DNA of 64,000 nt, from positions 124,001 to 188,000 of the forward strand of contig NZ_CP015080.1 in the NCBI RefSeq assembly GCF_001611275.1. The letters run 5' to 3'. This document shows, one piece after another, positions 1-7,895 of the stretch. The position numbers were made by a program, and so were the translations under genes. Within the stretch, counting starts at the first letter, position 1. Each line of letters begins with the position of its first letter. The notes under the pieces are model-generated. The model was not told the DNA's origin and did no database searches. It was given only the letters and a program-made list of their open reading frames with translations. The DNA is from Desulfuromonas sp. DDH964 (GTDB lineage: Bacteria > Desulfobacterota > Desulfuromonadia > Desulfuromonadales > DDH964).

Positions 1-192
1 GACCGCCACGTAGATGAAAAAATAGAAGCCGAGAGTCAGCAACCGATGGACGGCATAGTAGTTCTGAAACGCCTCCTGGCGCGCTTTCAGCTCGGCCAGG
101 GTCAGGAAACGCTGCAGGTCGAAGGTGAAGAAGAGGCCGACCAGCACGGCAATGACGAGGAAGATGAGCCCTTTTTCCCAGCGGCTGGACAT
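1..192 (-). CDS. TVP38/TMEM64-family membrane protein, N-terminal part only
   Basis: The gene runs off the left edge, so only the first 64 residues are visible. The start is an ATG at 192-190 with AGGAG upstream. A short basic-free head (MSSRWEKG) leads into one hydrophobic segment (about residues 9-24), then an FDLQRFL-type stretch, an amphipathic linker and the start of a second membrane segment. This head resembles bacterial TVP38/TMEM64 (DedA-superfamily) proteins, which are inner-membrane proteins of poorly defined transport or lipid function. A second domain of this family is fused to an Fe-S protein at 42.5-44.4 kb. The family call is from the head only, so it is moderately secure. Confidence 0.6.
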   Translation of the reverse strand, partial: MSSRWEKGLIFLVIAVLVGLFFTFDLQRFLTLAELKARQEAFQNYYAVHRLLTLGFYFFIYVAV

Positions 193-427
193 GGCGGGTC
201 GAGTCTCCTGGTGAGGTGTCGGCAGCTACGACGGCAGATCGGTCTCTTGCTTACACATTAAAGGTACTTGCGACCGTGGTGCAAGTCCAGAAGTGCTACG
301 AAAGAAAGCGCCGGTCGAAGGGGCGGGGGAAAGCTTGGCGCTGGCCCGCAGGGATGGAATCGTGGTACATCTGGTCTGCGCGGGGCGGTCAGCCCGCTCG
401 CGACCAGCCGCAACGGAGGTGCCGACA

Positions 428-1240
428 ATGCTGCAACAGCTGATTGCCGAGATTGAACGTTTCGTCCGTGAGCACCCCGCCAACCTTCAGGAGGACGGGG
501 TCACCCCCTATTTTGAGGCACCGCTGGTTGGCGTCGCAGCTGCCGCCGATTCGCTCTTCGTCCAGTACAAAGAGATAGTCGGCGATTTCCACCTCACCCC
601 CGACGGGCTGCTGCCCGGCGCCACGGCGGTCCTCTGCTGGGTGCTGCCGGTGGTGGAAACAACCCGCCTCGGTAACCGTCGCGAGCAGCAGTATCCCTCC
701 CGGGCCTGGGCCCGAACCCGCGACCGCGGCGAGGCGTTTAACGTCCTGTTGCGCCGTCACCTGGTCGAGTTGCTGACGGCGCGGGGATTCCGGGCCGTCG
801 CCACCCAGCTCTCTCCGCTCTGGCAGGCAGTCGAGGTGGAAGGATCCGGTCCTTCCTCCAACTGGTCCGAACGCCACGCCGCCTTCGCCGCCGGCCTCGG
901 CACCTTCAGCCTCAACGACGGCCTGATCACCGCCAAGGGGATCGCCCACCGTCTCGGCAGCATCGTCACCGACGCCCCGCTGCCGTCCACCCCGCGCCCT
1001 TATTCCGACTTTCGCGGCTACTGCCTGCGCTTTGTCGACGGCAGCTGCGGCGCCTGCATCGCCCGCTGCCCGGTCGGCGCCCTCTCCGATAGCGGCCATG
1101 ACAAGTTCCTCTGCCGCGACTACGTTTACGGAACTGTTCCCGAGGCCGTTGCGGCCAGTTACGACATCAAAGCGACCGGCTGCGGCCTTTGCCAGACCAA
1201 AGTCCCCTGTGAGGGGCGAATTCCACGGGGGGCGGGGTAG
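428..1240 (+). CDS. 4Fe-4S protein related to epoxyqueuosine reductase (QueG-like)
   Basis: A 270-residue soluble protein. The C-terminal part has a CGACIARCP run and a later GCGLCQTKVPC run, the Cys pattern of two 4Fe-4S clusters found in QueG-type and related corrinoid-linked reductases. The N-terminal two thirds resemble the QueG catalytic region but the HEAT-repeat tail is missing, so a queuosine role is not assured. The ATG at 428 was chosen because GGAGG lies 9 bases upstream; the open frame extends further upstream without a better start. It stands alone, with a Yip1-like gene downstream after 119 bp. A second QueG-like protein lies at 22.9 kb. Confidence 0.7.
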   Translation: MLQQLIAEIERFVREHPANLQEDGVTPYFEAPLVGVAAAADSLFVQYKEIVGDFHLTPDGLLPGATAVLCWVLPVVETTRLGNRREQQYPSRAWARTRDRGEAFNVLLRRHLVELLTARGFRAVATQLSPLWQAVEVEGSGPSSNWSERHAAFAAGLGTFSLNDGLITAKGIAHRLGSIVTDAPLPSTPRPYSDFRGYCLRFVDGSCGACIARCPVGALSDSGHDKFLCRDYVYGTVPEAVAASYDIKATGCGLCQTKVPCEGRIPRGAG

Positions 1241-1359
1241 GTGATGGTTGATCGTATGAGGTTGCGGGAGGGATGATGTCGTGAGAGAAGATAGCTCAGT
1301 AGGCACTTTTGCAGAAAAATTAATTCCGGCCCTTTTACCCCACAACCAAAGGAGCAACG

Positions 1360-1887
1360 ATGAGCATTTTCATGACGCGGATGCTGCGGGCGGCGAAGCT
1401 GGACGTTCCCCTCTATGAAGAGGTCGAAGCCGACCGGGGTGCAATGCCTCAGGCCCTGGGGGTGGTTGTCCTTTCCAGTCTGGCGGCCGGAATCGGAAGT
1501 GTCGCCAACCTGGGACTGGCCGGGATTCTGCTTGGCACCCTTGCCGCCTTGGGTAGCTGGTATATCTGGGCCTGGCTCACCTACTTCATCGGCACCCGGT
1601 TTCTCGCCGAGCCGCAAACCGAAGCCGATCTCGGTCAAATGCTGCGCACCACCGGATTTTCGAGTTCTCCCGGCATGATCCGGGTACTGGGGATCATCCC
1701 GGGACTGGGGCCGATCGTTTTTACCCTGGCAGCCATCTGGATGCTAGTTGCCATGGTTATCGCGGTCCGGCAGGCGCTCGATTACACCAGCACTCTGCGG
1801 GCTGTGGGCGTGTGCGCGATCGGCTGGGTCGTTCAGACCCTCATCCTGCTGCTCCTGTTCGCGTTGCTGGGTGGCGGGGGCAGCTGA
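1360..1887 (+). CDS. Yip1-family integral membrane protein
   Basis: A 175-residue membrane protein with about five hydrophobic segments spread from residue 28 to the C-terminus. Its overall look (a soluble head of about 25 residues with LYEEVEAD, then Gly-rich membrane spans) fits the bacterial Yip1 domain family, whose function is unknown. A clear AAAGGAG lies ahead of the ATG. The gene appears monocistronic and is closed by the strong terminator at 1913. There is no sign of transfer or damage. Confidence 0.65.
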   Translation: MSIFMTRMLRAAKLDVPLYEEVEADRGAMPQALGVVVLSSLAAGIGSVANLGLAGILLGTLAALGSWYIWAWLTYFIGTRFLAEPQTEADLGQMLRTTGFSSSPGMIRVLGIIPGLGPIVFTLAAIWMLVAMVIAVRQALDYTSTLRAVGVCAIGWVVQTLILLLLFALLGGGGS

Positions 1888-1912
1888 GCGTATAGGTCGC
1901 TCAGAGCAGAAC

Positions 1913-1953
1913 GGGGAGAGGCTGCTTTTTTTGCAAAGCAGCCTCTCCCCCTT
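1913..1953. terminator. Bidirectional intrinsic terminator
   Basis: A 16-bp perfect stem (GGGGAGAGGCTGCTTT paired with its complement) with a 6-base loop sits between the convergent Yip1-like gene and trmO. T-rich sequence inside the loop and pyrimidines after it suit termination from either side. Confidence 0.85.
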
Positions 1954-1977
1954 TCGATTCACGCCTGCCAATTTCAG

Positions 1978-2499
1978 CTACCGTGGCCGTCGCGGTCCCG
2001 GCGCCGATTGACTCCCCAGCCTTGCATCCAGCTCATCGACCCAGCCGGCCCTGGCCTCGGGAAAGGCATCGGCGTAAGGGACGTAGGGTTTGATATCGAG
2101 GACCGGGGTGCCGTCGAGCAGGTCGACGCCGCGCAGGTGCAGCGTCCGCCCTTCGATCCGCACCAGTTCCACCGCCGACAGGCCGATCGGGTTGGGCCGG
2201 TGCGGGGAGCGGGTGGCGAGAACGCCCCGCTTCGGTCCGCCGCGCGGCGGCTTGATGGTGCTGCGCCACCCTTCGCTGCGGTGAAAGGAATAGATGAGCC
2301 AGAGCCGGTCGAAGCCATCCAGATCCTGCAGCACCTTGTCGTCGAGCCAATCCGCCAGCTCCAGGGTGGCGTTCGCCGCCGCCCCGTCCACCGTCCCGGC
2401 CACCACCGTCCCCTGGTGGGGGGCGTCGATGCGGCGGTGATAGGGGGAGTGCAGGATGCCGATGGGACGATAGCTGAAAGTAGCGGCTTGGTTTTCCAC
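1978..2499 (-). CDS. trmO: tRNA (N6-threonylcarbamoyladenosine37-N6)-methyltransferase TrmO
   Basis: A 173-residue protein of the TrmO (TsaA/YaeB) family, which methylates t6A37 in some threonine tRNAs with S-adenosylmethionine. The family signatures are plain: an N-terminal PIGILHSPY strand, the central ATRSPHRPNPIGLS motif at about residues 95-108, and the DGTPVLDIKPYVPY motif near residue 130. The start is a GTG at 2499 with GAGGAGG about 8 bases upstream. In the direction of transcription it follows the SGNH esterase/methyltransferase block, and a duplicated piece of the esterase gene lies just before its start, so it may have been the original downstream neighbour of that esterase. Confidence 0.9.
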   Translation of the reverse strand: MENQAATFSYRPIGILHSPYHRRIDAPHQGTVVAGTVDGAAANATLELADWLDDKVLQDLDGFDRLWLIYSFHRSEGWRSTIKPPRGGPKRGVLATRSPHRPNPIGLSAVELVRIEGRTLHLRGVDLLDGTPVLDIKPYVPYADAFPEARAGWVDELDARLGSQSAPGPRRPR

Positions 2500-2503
2500 G
2501 GCG

Positions 2504-2632
2504 GGTCAGTCCTCCTCAGCGGCGCGAATCAGCCTCGCGAGCACCGCGGCGAGTTGCCGGTAGCCGGCGGCGCTGGGATGGATGGCAGCGCACTTCAGAC
2601 GATTGTCTTTCAGGATATCGCTAGAGGGTGTC
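2504..2632 (-). pseudogene. Decayed copy of the 3' end of the SGNH esterase gene
   Basis: These bases match the last part of the intact esterase gene (3472-3599) almost base for base over about 125 bp, including the AGTTGCCGGTAGCCGGCGGCG core, with scattered substitutions and a one-base insertion near 2622. On the minus strand it would encode the esterase tail (the SAIHPNAAGYR-like region), but without a start. The two copies bracket the methyltransferase gene as direct repeats. Confidence 0.85.
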
Positions 2633-2634
2633 TC

Positions 2635-3462
2635 TTAATGGTCTGTTTTTCGTGCGACTAAAACCAGCTTGTTCCTGGCGCGGTGTATTGCTGAGAACTC
2701 GATATTGGAAAAGCCGGCGCTTTTCAGCAGGGCCAAAAGCTGCGCTTTGGTGAAAATCTGTTTGTGGCGAAATGGTTTGGGGGAGTAGAGGGTTTCCAGT
2801 AGCGGAGAGGTAGCGGACCTGCTCAAACGATAGGACCATTCACTGACCCGGTAGAAAAAAGAATCACGTGCGGGGGTGTCGAGGAATAAATAGCCCCCCG
2901 GTTTGAGCAGTTTGGCGGCCGCCGCGATCGTTTGAACCGGGAAATTGACGTGTTCCAGCGTGTCCCAGAGGGTAATGATCTCAAAATAGCTGGCGTATCC
3001 GTTTTGCCAGTAGGGGTCGTCGACCAGTTCAGCCCGCAACAGGAGCTTGAATTTTTCCAGTGCGTATTCGCGGAAGACCTGCTGGGGTTCGATACCTTCC
3101 GGAATTGCTTGCTCTTCTTGCAACAACGAGGGGAATACTCCCGCCCCGGAGCCGATGTCGAGACAATGTTTTCCTGCCAGAGCGACATGTGCTTTGACAA
3201 ACTGCAGATTGATTTTCAGTTGGGCGCTGTTCTGGAGGAGCTTGCTGGAAATAAATTGTCGAGTTTTCCCTGTCAGCAGGGACTCCCTGGATTCTTCAGT
3301 CGGAAGGTCGTCAAGGGCATCGATAAAGTGGAAATCACAGTTAGTGCAGGCGTACACAGTCATCTCTTTTAATCGGTATTTTGGCGCGGCTGCCTCCTTC
3401 CCGCAGAGCTTGCAACGGCTGAAATCGTACAAGGGTTTTCCTCCATGCGGGCCAGAGTACAT
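2635..3462 (-). CDS. Class I SAM-dependent methyltransferase with N-terminal zinc-ribbon
   Basis: A 275-residue protein. Residues about 17-45 hold two CxxC pairs (CKLC and CTNC), a probable zinc ribbon. The Rossmann methyltransferase core follows, with motif I HCLDIGSGAG at about residues 98-107, an LWDTLEHV motif and a LLKPGGYLFLDTP motif. The arrangement resembles methyltransferases of cell-surface polysaccharide clusters, but the substrate is unknown. Base composition is visibly less GC-rich than in the flanking genes, and the gene sits between two copies of the SGNH esterase 3' end, so it looks acquired or moved in by recombination. Confidence 0.8.
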   Translation of the reverse strand: MYSGPHGGKPLYDFSRCKLCGKEAAAPKYRLKEMTVYACTNCDFHFIDALDDLPTEESRESLLTGKTRQFISSKLLQNSAQLKINLQFVKAHVALAGKHCLDIGSGAGVFPSLLQEEQAIPEGIEPQQVFREYALEKFKLLLRAELVDDPYWQNGYASYFEIITLWDTLEHVNFPVQTIAAAAKLLKPGGYLFLDTPARDSFFYRVSEWSYRLSRSATSPLLETLYSPKPFRHKQIFTKAQLLALLKSAGFSNIEFSAIHRARNKLVLVARKTDH

Positions 3463-3471
3463 AAGATGACA

Positions 3472-3599
3472 GGTCAGCGTCCCTCGGCGGCGTGAATTAG
3501 TTCGGCGAGCGCCGTGGCGAGTTGCCGGTAGCCGGCGGCGTTGGGATGGATGGCATCGCTCTTCAGGCGATTGTCCTTCAGGATATCGCTGAGGGTGTC
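3472..3599 (-). repeat. Direct repeat, intact-gene copy (esterase 3' end)
   Basis: This is the parental copy of the duplicated segment described at 2504-2632. It covers the last 42 codons or so of the SGNH esterase gene and its stop codon. The shared sequence begins at GGTCAG just past the stop codon in both copies. Confidence 0.85.
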
Positions 3600-4103
3600 G
3601 TCCAGATAGGGGAGCCGATACTCTTTGGCGAGTTCCGCGTAAAAGGGAGCCGGCGCGAGGAAGAGGCCGAGTTGCGGGACTCCGGCGAGGACGACGTCGG
3701 CACCCTGCTGTCGGCAGGCTAGAATCATCGCCCGCAGGTTCTCCTTCGTCTGCGCGACGTCGAGGCGGCGCAGGAAATCATTGCCGCCGTGGATCAGGAT
3801 CACCAGTTGCGGCTGCACCGTTTCCAGCACCCCGGGCAACCGGTTGACCCCGGCGGTCGACACTTCTCCCGGCACCCCGGCATTGACCACCCGTACCCCG
3901 AGCAATTCTTCGAGTTGCGCCGGATAGCTCTCGCCGGCACCTGCCCCGTTGCCATGGGTCAGGCTGTCGCCAAAGGCGAGGATCGTCGCGCCGGATGCCA
4001 GCGGGCGGATCTTCGGCTTGGCGTCGCAACCGGGGAGGAGTAACAGCAGGGAGAACAGGGTAAAGAGAATATGCAAGCGCAGTTTCGACATGGTTGGAAG
4101 CAT
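3474..4103 (-). CDS. SGNH/GDSL-type esterase lipoprotein (TesA-like)
   Basis: A 209-residue protein with a lipoprotein signal (hydrophobic run ending LLLLPGC, Cys at about residue 26). The four SGNH blocks are visible: GDSLTHG (nucleophile Ser in block I), a Gly in NAGVPGE (block II), GGND (block III) and the DAIHPN His block near the C-terminus. It should be a TesA-like arylesterase, thioesterase or lysophospholipase attached to the membrane facing the periplasm. A second ATG five codons in (MSKLRL) is an equally possible start. Its 3' end was duplicated downstream of the neighbouring methyltransferase gene. Confidence 0.88.
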   Translation of the reverse strand: MLPTMSKLRLHILFTLFSLLLLLPGCDAKPKIRPLASGATILAFGDSLTHGNGAGAGESYPAQLEELLGVRVVNAGVPGEVSTAGVNRLPGVLETVQPQLVILIHGGNDFLRRLDVAQTKENLRAMILACRQQGADVVLAGVPQLGLFLAPAPFYAELAKEYRLPYLDDTLSDILKDNRLKSDAIHPNAAGYRQLATALAELIHAAEGR

Positions 4104-4611
4104 AGCGCATTTTTGCCGAGGGGGGTATCCCCCGCAAGGATTCGATCGGCCGAGGGCTAGATCGGGTTAGTTGACTGACCGTCTTTCGGCGGCCTGCGGA
4201 TTTTCAGGGAGAGCTTCCGCAGCCTGGAGGACTCTACCCAGAATACGGCCTCCGGATTCCCGGAGGCCAGAGCAAAACAAGAGTTACCCGCCTCCTGTTT
4301 ATCTCGGGGCAGATTCATCACCACAATGAAAGCGCTCCCCCGATCCGTCACGCCTGGCAGATCCGTCATATGGTACGGCCTTGCTCGGCCAGGTTCTTTT
4401 CCTGCACTCTCCTTGTTTTCAAATTTTCATAAAAATATCAATTATTTACTTCCCTGAAGGGCGGGGCCTGACACTGGCATGTTCGTTGCGATACTTCTGG
4501 ACCAGTTCAATGTTTGCGCGCCAGAAGGACATACCGCCGTTCAGCAACCGGCGCGTCTCTTCCTCACGCAGCCTAACTTAAGTTGCTCAGTGACAACCTG
4601 AAAGGTGACAG
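4104..4611. other. 508-bp stretch without a convincing gene; possible gene remnants
   Basis: A 70-codon minus-strand frame (4157-4369) has no recognisable family. A minus-strand stretch at about 4447-4571 reads without stops as an arginine- and glutamate-rich segment containing MSFWRANIELVQKY, which looks like the tail of a lost protein. A perfect 9-bp hairpin (GGCCTCCGG with its complement, 4247-4268) lacks a T tract. I see no promoter that I would defend. Confidence 0.35.
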
Positions 4612-4740
4612 ATGAAAAAAATTCTTTTGCTGAAATTGGTCGTTCTCCTCCTGGTCACGGTAACCCTGGCCGGGTGCCCCCGGCCGCCGGGTCTGTGGCA
4701 CCATAATGGCGGACATGGCAACGGCCACCAGGGCAAATGA
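4612..4740 (+). CDS. Small lipoprotein of 42 residues
   Basis: The ATG has GAAAGGTGA in front. The product starts MKKILLLK, runs through a hydrophobic stretch to the lipobox TLAGC (Cys about residue 22), then has a proline pair and a His/Gly-rich tail (HHNGGHGNGHQGK). A membrane-anchored peptide with metal-binding potential is what the sequence suggests; no function is known to me. The lipobox and ribosome-binding site make it likely to be a real gene despite its length. Confidence 0.65.
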   Translation: MKKILLLKLVVLLLVTVTLAGCPRPPGLWHHNGGHGNGHQGK

Positions 4741-4875
4741 GAGTATCCCCGTGATTAAGGGCAGATTCTCTTCGTGAACATCCCCCCTGGGAAACAGGTT
4801 CCCATCCCGTTGAGTTTTGGAATGGAAATTGTCAACCAGGGATTGAAACCGTAACCGACCCAGGGAGTCCCTATC

Positions 4876-5004
4876 ATGTATGTGCACCTGCAACCTGTTT
4901 TGGCGATCTTGGCCGGCATCCTGATCCTGGTGATTCCCAAGGCGCTGAATTATATTGTCGCCGTCTACCTAATTTTGATTGGCATCTCCGGGCTGGTCCG
5001 CTGA
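4876..5004 (+). CDS. DUF3096 small membrane protein
   Basis: A 42-residue peptide. It matches the layout of the DUF3096 family: two hydrophobic segments (LAILAGILILVIP and YIVAVYLILIGISGLV) separated by a KALN turn. CCAGGGAG lies a short distance ahead of the ATG. The function of the family is unknown. It lies 135 bp downstream of the small lipoprotein and may share its transcript. Confidence 0.75.
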   Translation: MYVHLQPVLAILAGILILVIPKALNYIVAVYLILIGISGLVR

Positions 5005-5356
5005 GTTTCGTTGTTCTGGGTTGGGCCAGGAGGGGCAGAGGGGTGAAAATACCCGGCTGTCCCTTTTCGCCATGCCTGCGTAGGGCCAAAATTCTAACAC
5101 GCCACCTGCAAATTCCAGCCCGCTCCCCCCTCCCGACCACCTTTCCCCGCCCATTTGGACAATCCGTCACTGATCCGCCGGGAGCAATCTGCCGACTTGC
5201 ACTTTCCCGCCAGTAGGATAGGTTCAACGATAGGAAGAGCTGAACAGTGAAAGGACCCTACCAGTGTAAAAACGCTCATTGGTGGGGCCAGACTACCCGG
5301 AAGCGATCGGAAAAATGACCGGGCTGTAACCCGCCCAATCCGCCAAGGAGAAGACC
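5005..5356. other. 352-bp gap upstream of the alcohol dehydrogenase gene
   Basis: No gene was found. At 5219-5233 there is a good right half (AACGATAG) of the sulfur-regulon box, but the left half does not match, so I do not call it a box. The ribosome-binding site AAGGAG precedes the ATG at 5357. Confidence 0.5.
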
Positions 5357-6418
5357 ATGTCCAATGCCAAAGCCTATTCCGCCGCCAGTGCGACCGCAAA
5401 ACTGACGTCCACTACCATCCCGCGTCGCGCCCCCACCCCGCGTGACGTGCAGATCGAAATCCTCTACTGCGGTGTCTGCCACTCGGACCTGCATACGGTA
5501 CGCGACGAGTGGCACAGCGTCATGCAGACCACCTACCCCTGCGTGCCGGGGCACGAAATCGTCGGCCGGGTGACCGGCGTCGGCAGCGCCGTCACCAGCC
5601 ACAAGGTGGGCGACCTCGTCGGCGTCGGCTGCCTGGTCGACTCGGACCATGACTGCCCGAGTTGCCAGGCCGATGTCGAGCAGTTCTGCCCGGGCGCGAC
5701 CTTCACCTACAACTCGCCGGATAAGCATGGCACGGCACCGGTCACCTACGGCGGCTACTCGGAACGCATCGTCGTCGACGAGCACTTCGTCCTCAAGGTC
5801 CCGGCCAACCTCGATCTCGCCGGGGTGGCGCCGCTCCTTTGCGCCGGCATCACCACCTGGTCGCCGATGCGCCGCTGGGGAAATCTCAAGGGGAAGAAGG
5901 TCGGCGTCGTCGGCCTCGGCGGCCTCGGCCACATGGGGGTCAAGTTTGCCCGCGCCTTCGGCGCCCAGGTGGCGGTCTTTACGACCTCGCCGGGGAAGAA
6001 GGCCGACGCCCTGCGCCTCGGCGCCGCCGAGGTGATCCTCTCCACCGACCCGGCGCAGATGAAGAAGCATGCCGGCAGCTTCGACTACATCCTCGACACC
6101 ATCGCCGCCGACCATGACATCAACGCCTACCTGCAGATGCTCGGCCTCGACGGCGAGCTGACCCTGGTCGGGGCGCCGGAGAAGCCGCTGCCGGTCCACT
6201 CCTTCGCCCTCCTCTTCGGGCGCAAGCGCCTCTCCGGCTCGCTGATCGGCGGCATCAAGGAGACCCAGGAGATGCTCGATTTCTGCGGCGCGCACAACAT
6301 CACCGCCGACGTCGAGGTGATCCCGATCGGGCAGATCAACCAGGCCTACGAGCGGCTGCTGAAGTCGGACGTCAAGTACCGCTTCTCCATCGACATGGCG
6401 TCGCTGAAGGCCGGGTGA
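5357..6418 (+). CDS. Zinc-dependent alcohol/aldehyde reductase (YahK/CAD type)
   Basis: A 353-residue medium-chain dehydrogenase. Catalytic zinc ligands are in CGVCHSD (about residue 36) and the GHE motif; structural zinc Cys residues are in the DCPSCQADVEQFC segment. A Rossmann motif VVGLGGLGHMG at about residues 182-192 binds NAD(P). The KHGTAPVTYGGYS segment is typical of the YahK/cinnamyl-alcohol-dehydrogenase branch, which mainly reduces aldehydes with NADPH. The stop codon overlaps the start of the GNAT gene, so the two are translated together. Confidence 0.9.
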   Translation: MSNAKAYSAASATAKLTSTTIPRRAPTPRDVQIEILYCGVCHSDLHTVRDEWHSVMQTTYPCVPGHEIVGRVTGVGSAVTSHKVGDLVGVGCLVDSDHDCPSCQADVEQFCPGATFTYNSPDKHGTAPVTYGGYSERIVVDEHFVLKVPANLDLAGVAPLLCAGITTWSPMRRWGNLKGKKVGVVGLGGLGHMGVKFARAFGAQVAVFTTSPGKKADALRLGAAEVILSTDPAQMKKHAGSFDYILDTIAADHDINAYLQMLGLDGELTLVGAPEKPLPVHSFALLFGRKRLSGSLIGGIKETQEMLDFCGAHNITADVEVIPIGQINQAYERLLKSDVKYRFSIDMASLKAG

Positions 6419-7056
6419 TGCCCACCCTGGAAAAGGACGAAAAGTCGCTGTCGACCCCCGCTGGGAAACTGCTGACCGGGCCCGCCGTTGCCGGGGCGCT
6501 TGACGCCCTGGCGACGCTGCGTCTCGACATCTTTCTCGAGTACCCCTATCTCTACCGGGGGCGGCGGGAGGATGAACTCAACTACCTGCGCAGTTATGCC
6601 GAGCAACCGGACGCCTGCGTCATCCTCGCCGCGGAGGGGGGCGAGGCGATCGGGGCGGCGACCGGCATGCCGCTGAGCCATGAAAATTCGCAACTGCTGG
6701 AAGCCTTTGCCGACAGCGCTTTGAACCTCGGGGAAACCTATTACGTCGGCGAGCTCTTGCTGCGTCCGGCCTACTGCAGTCGCGGCCTCGGCCGCCGGCT
6801 GCTGGCGCAGCTGGAAAGCGAAGTGCTTGCTCGCGGGCGTTACCGCCAGCTGACCTGCGCCACCGTCGAGCGCCCTGCGGATCACCCGCTGCGCCCGCCC
6901 GATTTCATCCCGATCACCCGCTTTTTGGCCCGTACCGGGTTCGTCCGCCTGCCGGGGGTAACCACCCATTTTGCCTGGCGCGAGCCTGACGGTATCCAGC
7001 GCGATCATGTCATGCAGTTCTGGATGAAAGAGCTTCAACCAGACCAAAGTAGATGA
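6418..7056 (+). CDS. GNAT-family N-acetyltransferase
   Basis: A 212-residue protein with the GNAT core: a YYVGELLLRP strand and the acetyl-CoA binding stretch SRGLGRRLL at about residues 121-130. The acceptor cannot be told from sequence. The ATG at 6418 overlaps the stop of the alcohol dehydrogenase (TGATG); a GTG one codon earlier is also possible. The gene ends just before a strong terminator. Confidence 0.8.
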   Translation: MPTLEKDEKSLSTPAGKLLTGPAVAGALDALATLRLDIFLEYPYLYRGRREDELNYLRSYAEQPDACVILAAEGGEAIGAATGMPLSHENSQLLEAFADSALNLGETYYVGELLLRPAYCSRGLGRRLLAQLESEVLARGRYRQLTCATVERPADHPLRPPDFIPITRFLARTGFVRLPGVTTHFAWREPDGIQRDHVMQFWMKELQPDQSR

Positions 7057-7080
7057 AAATCACCAGCCAGGCGTCCAAAC

Positions 7081-7110
7081 AAAACCCCGCCAGTCTTCGG
7101 CGGGGTTTTT
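7081..7110 (+). terminator. Intrinsic terminator after the GNAT gene
   Basis: A stem AAAACCCCGCC / GGCGGGGTTTTT with a short loop and a T run. Confidence 0.9.
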
Positions 7111-7143
7111 CAAGGTGCAATCGGGCCTGTTGGGGGGAGAAGC

Positions 7144-7320
7144 CTAGGCTGGTGACCAGTAGCAGCGCTTTGGCGAAACGATCTTCCCCTCTTTCTTGAG
7201 CTGGTCCATCGCCTTATCGACCGCCTTGCGCTCCAGCTCGCCGAGTTCGGCGACCTTGCCGGCGTTGAGGGGCTCGCCCGCCTTGTGAATCACTTCCAGT
7301 ACTTTTGCCGCAGTATCCAT
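7144..7320 (-). CDS. Small winged-helix-like protein
   Basis: A 58-residue protein starting at MDTAAKVLEVI; the longer frame upstream lacks a ribosome-binding site, whereas AAGGAGG lies 7 bases before this ATG. The sequence has the helix-turn-helix-wing outline of small MarR-like or dissociated winged-helix proteins (KVAELGELERKAVDKAMDQLKKEGKI, then a CYWSP end). It would bind nucleic acid if the outline is right. Its partner or target is unknown. It converges on the GNAT gene. Confidence 0.65.
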   Translation of the reverse strand: MDTAAKVLEVIHKAGEPLNAGKVAELGELERKAVDKAMDQLKKEGKIVSPKRCYWSPA

Positions 7321-7429
7321 CGTCAGCCTCCTTGGGGTTTCAGGTGATGGCGAACAATATACAACCAATTGAATCATAAATCGAGGGTCGCCTTCAATTT
7401 TGGCGGGGCTCTCGGCTGCGATCTTCAGG

Positions 7430-7660
7430 TCAGCTTGCGCTCCAGCCCCCGATACTGGATCGCCTCGGCGAGGTGAGGCTGCTGTAGGGGGTCATTGTCG
7501 GCGAGGGTGCGCACCACCCTGAAGGTGTGGGTGTTGGCCTGCAGGTCGAAGGGGGCGAGGCGTTCTCACTGGATCATCACCGGGGTGCATGTGGCAGTTG
7601 CAAGGGACCTCGCCGCAGAAGCCGCAGGGAGAGGGGAGTGGATCCCTTCGAAAACAGTGG
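7430..7660 (-). pseudogene. comM: Relic of comM (Mg-chelatase-like AAA+ protein)
   Basis: On the minus strand the last segment reads VVRTLADN followed by HLAEAIQYRGLERKL and a stop, which is the C-terminus of ComM/YifB. Further upstream (7580-7640), in other frames, a CGFCG ... CNC ... TPVMIQ pattern matches the cysteine-rich segment that precedes the C-terminal region. The centre is missing and at least two frameshifts separate the pieces. ComM is a helicase that helps integrate foreign DNA during transformation; here the gene is dead. Confidence 0.75.
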
Positions 7661-7841
7661 TTGCCAATCTCTTTGCAGGGGAGCTGGATACTATGCAACT
7701 GGATGCTTAGCCTTTTTGGTCCAGGATTGTAAGGAATGGGATTTACCTAGCCAATGACATAATCCCTGTCGGGATAACGCGGCCGAGGTGTGCCGTTTTG
7801 CTGATCGGTTGGAGGGGCAAAAAAATGGTGCAAAAAAATGG

Positions 7842-7883
7842 TTGACAGTTACGATAGGAGCAATTAGTCTATAAAAAAAATAG
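7842..7883 (+). promoter_or_regulatory. Rrf2 gene promoter with overlapping sulfur box (autoregulation)
   Basis: TTGACA at 7842, a 17-bp spacer and TAGTCT at 7865. A box CTATAAAAAAAATAG (7869-7883) overlaps the -10 and start site, and an extra half-site ACGATAG lies in the spacer. This is a repressor arrangement. Confidence 0.7.
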
Positions 7884-7895
7884 GGAAGATAGATA

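Noticed and set aside
4247..4268. GGCCTCCGG hairpin resembling a leader element
   Set aside because: It is a simple perfect palindrome without the GC-YGA-CCRG layout and without a T tract, and no gene follows on either strand at a suitable distance.
4157..4369. 70-codon minus-strand frame
   Set aside because: No ribosome-binding site, no recognisable domain and an overlap with a hairpin; kept only as part of the gap description.
5219..5233. Possible sulfur box upstream of the alcohol dehydrogenase gene
   Set aside because: Only the right half AACGATAG matches; the left half does not, and no -35/-10 pair has the spacing seen at the true boxes.
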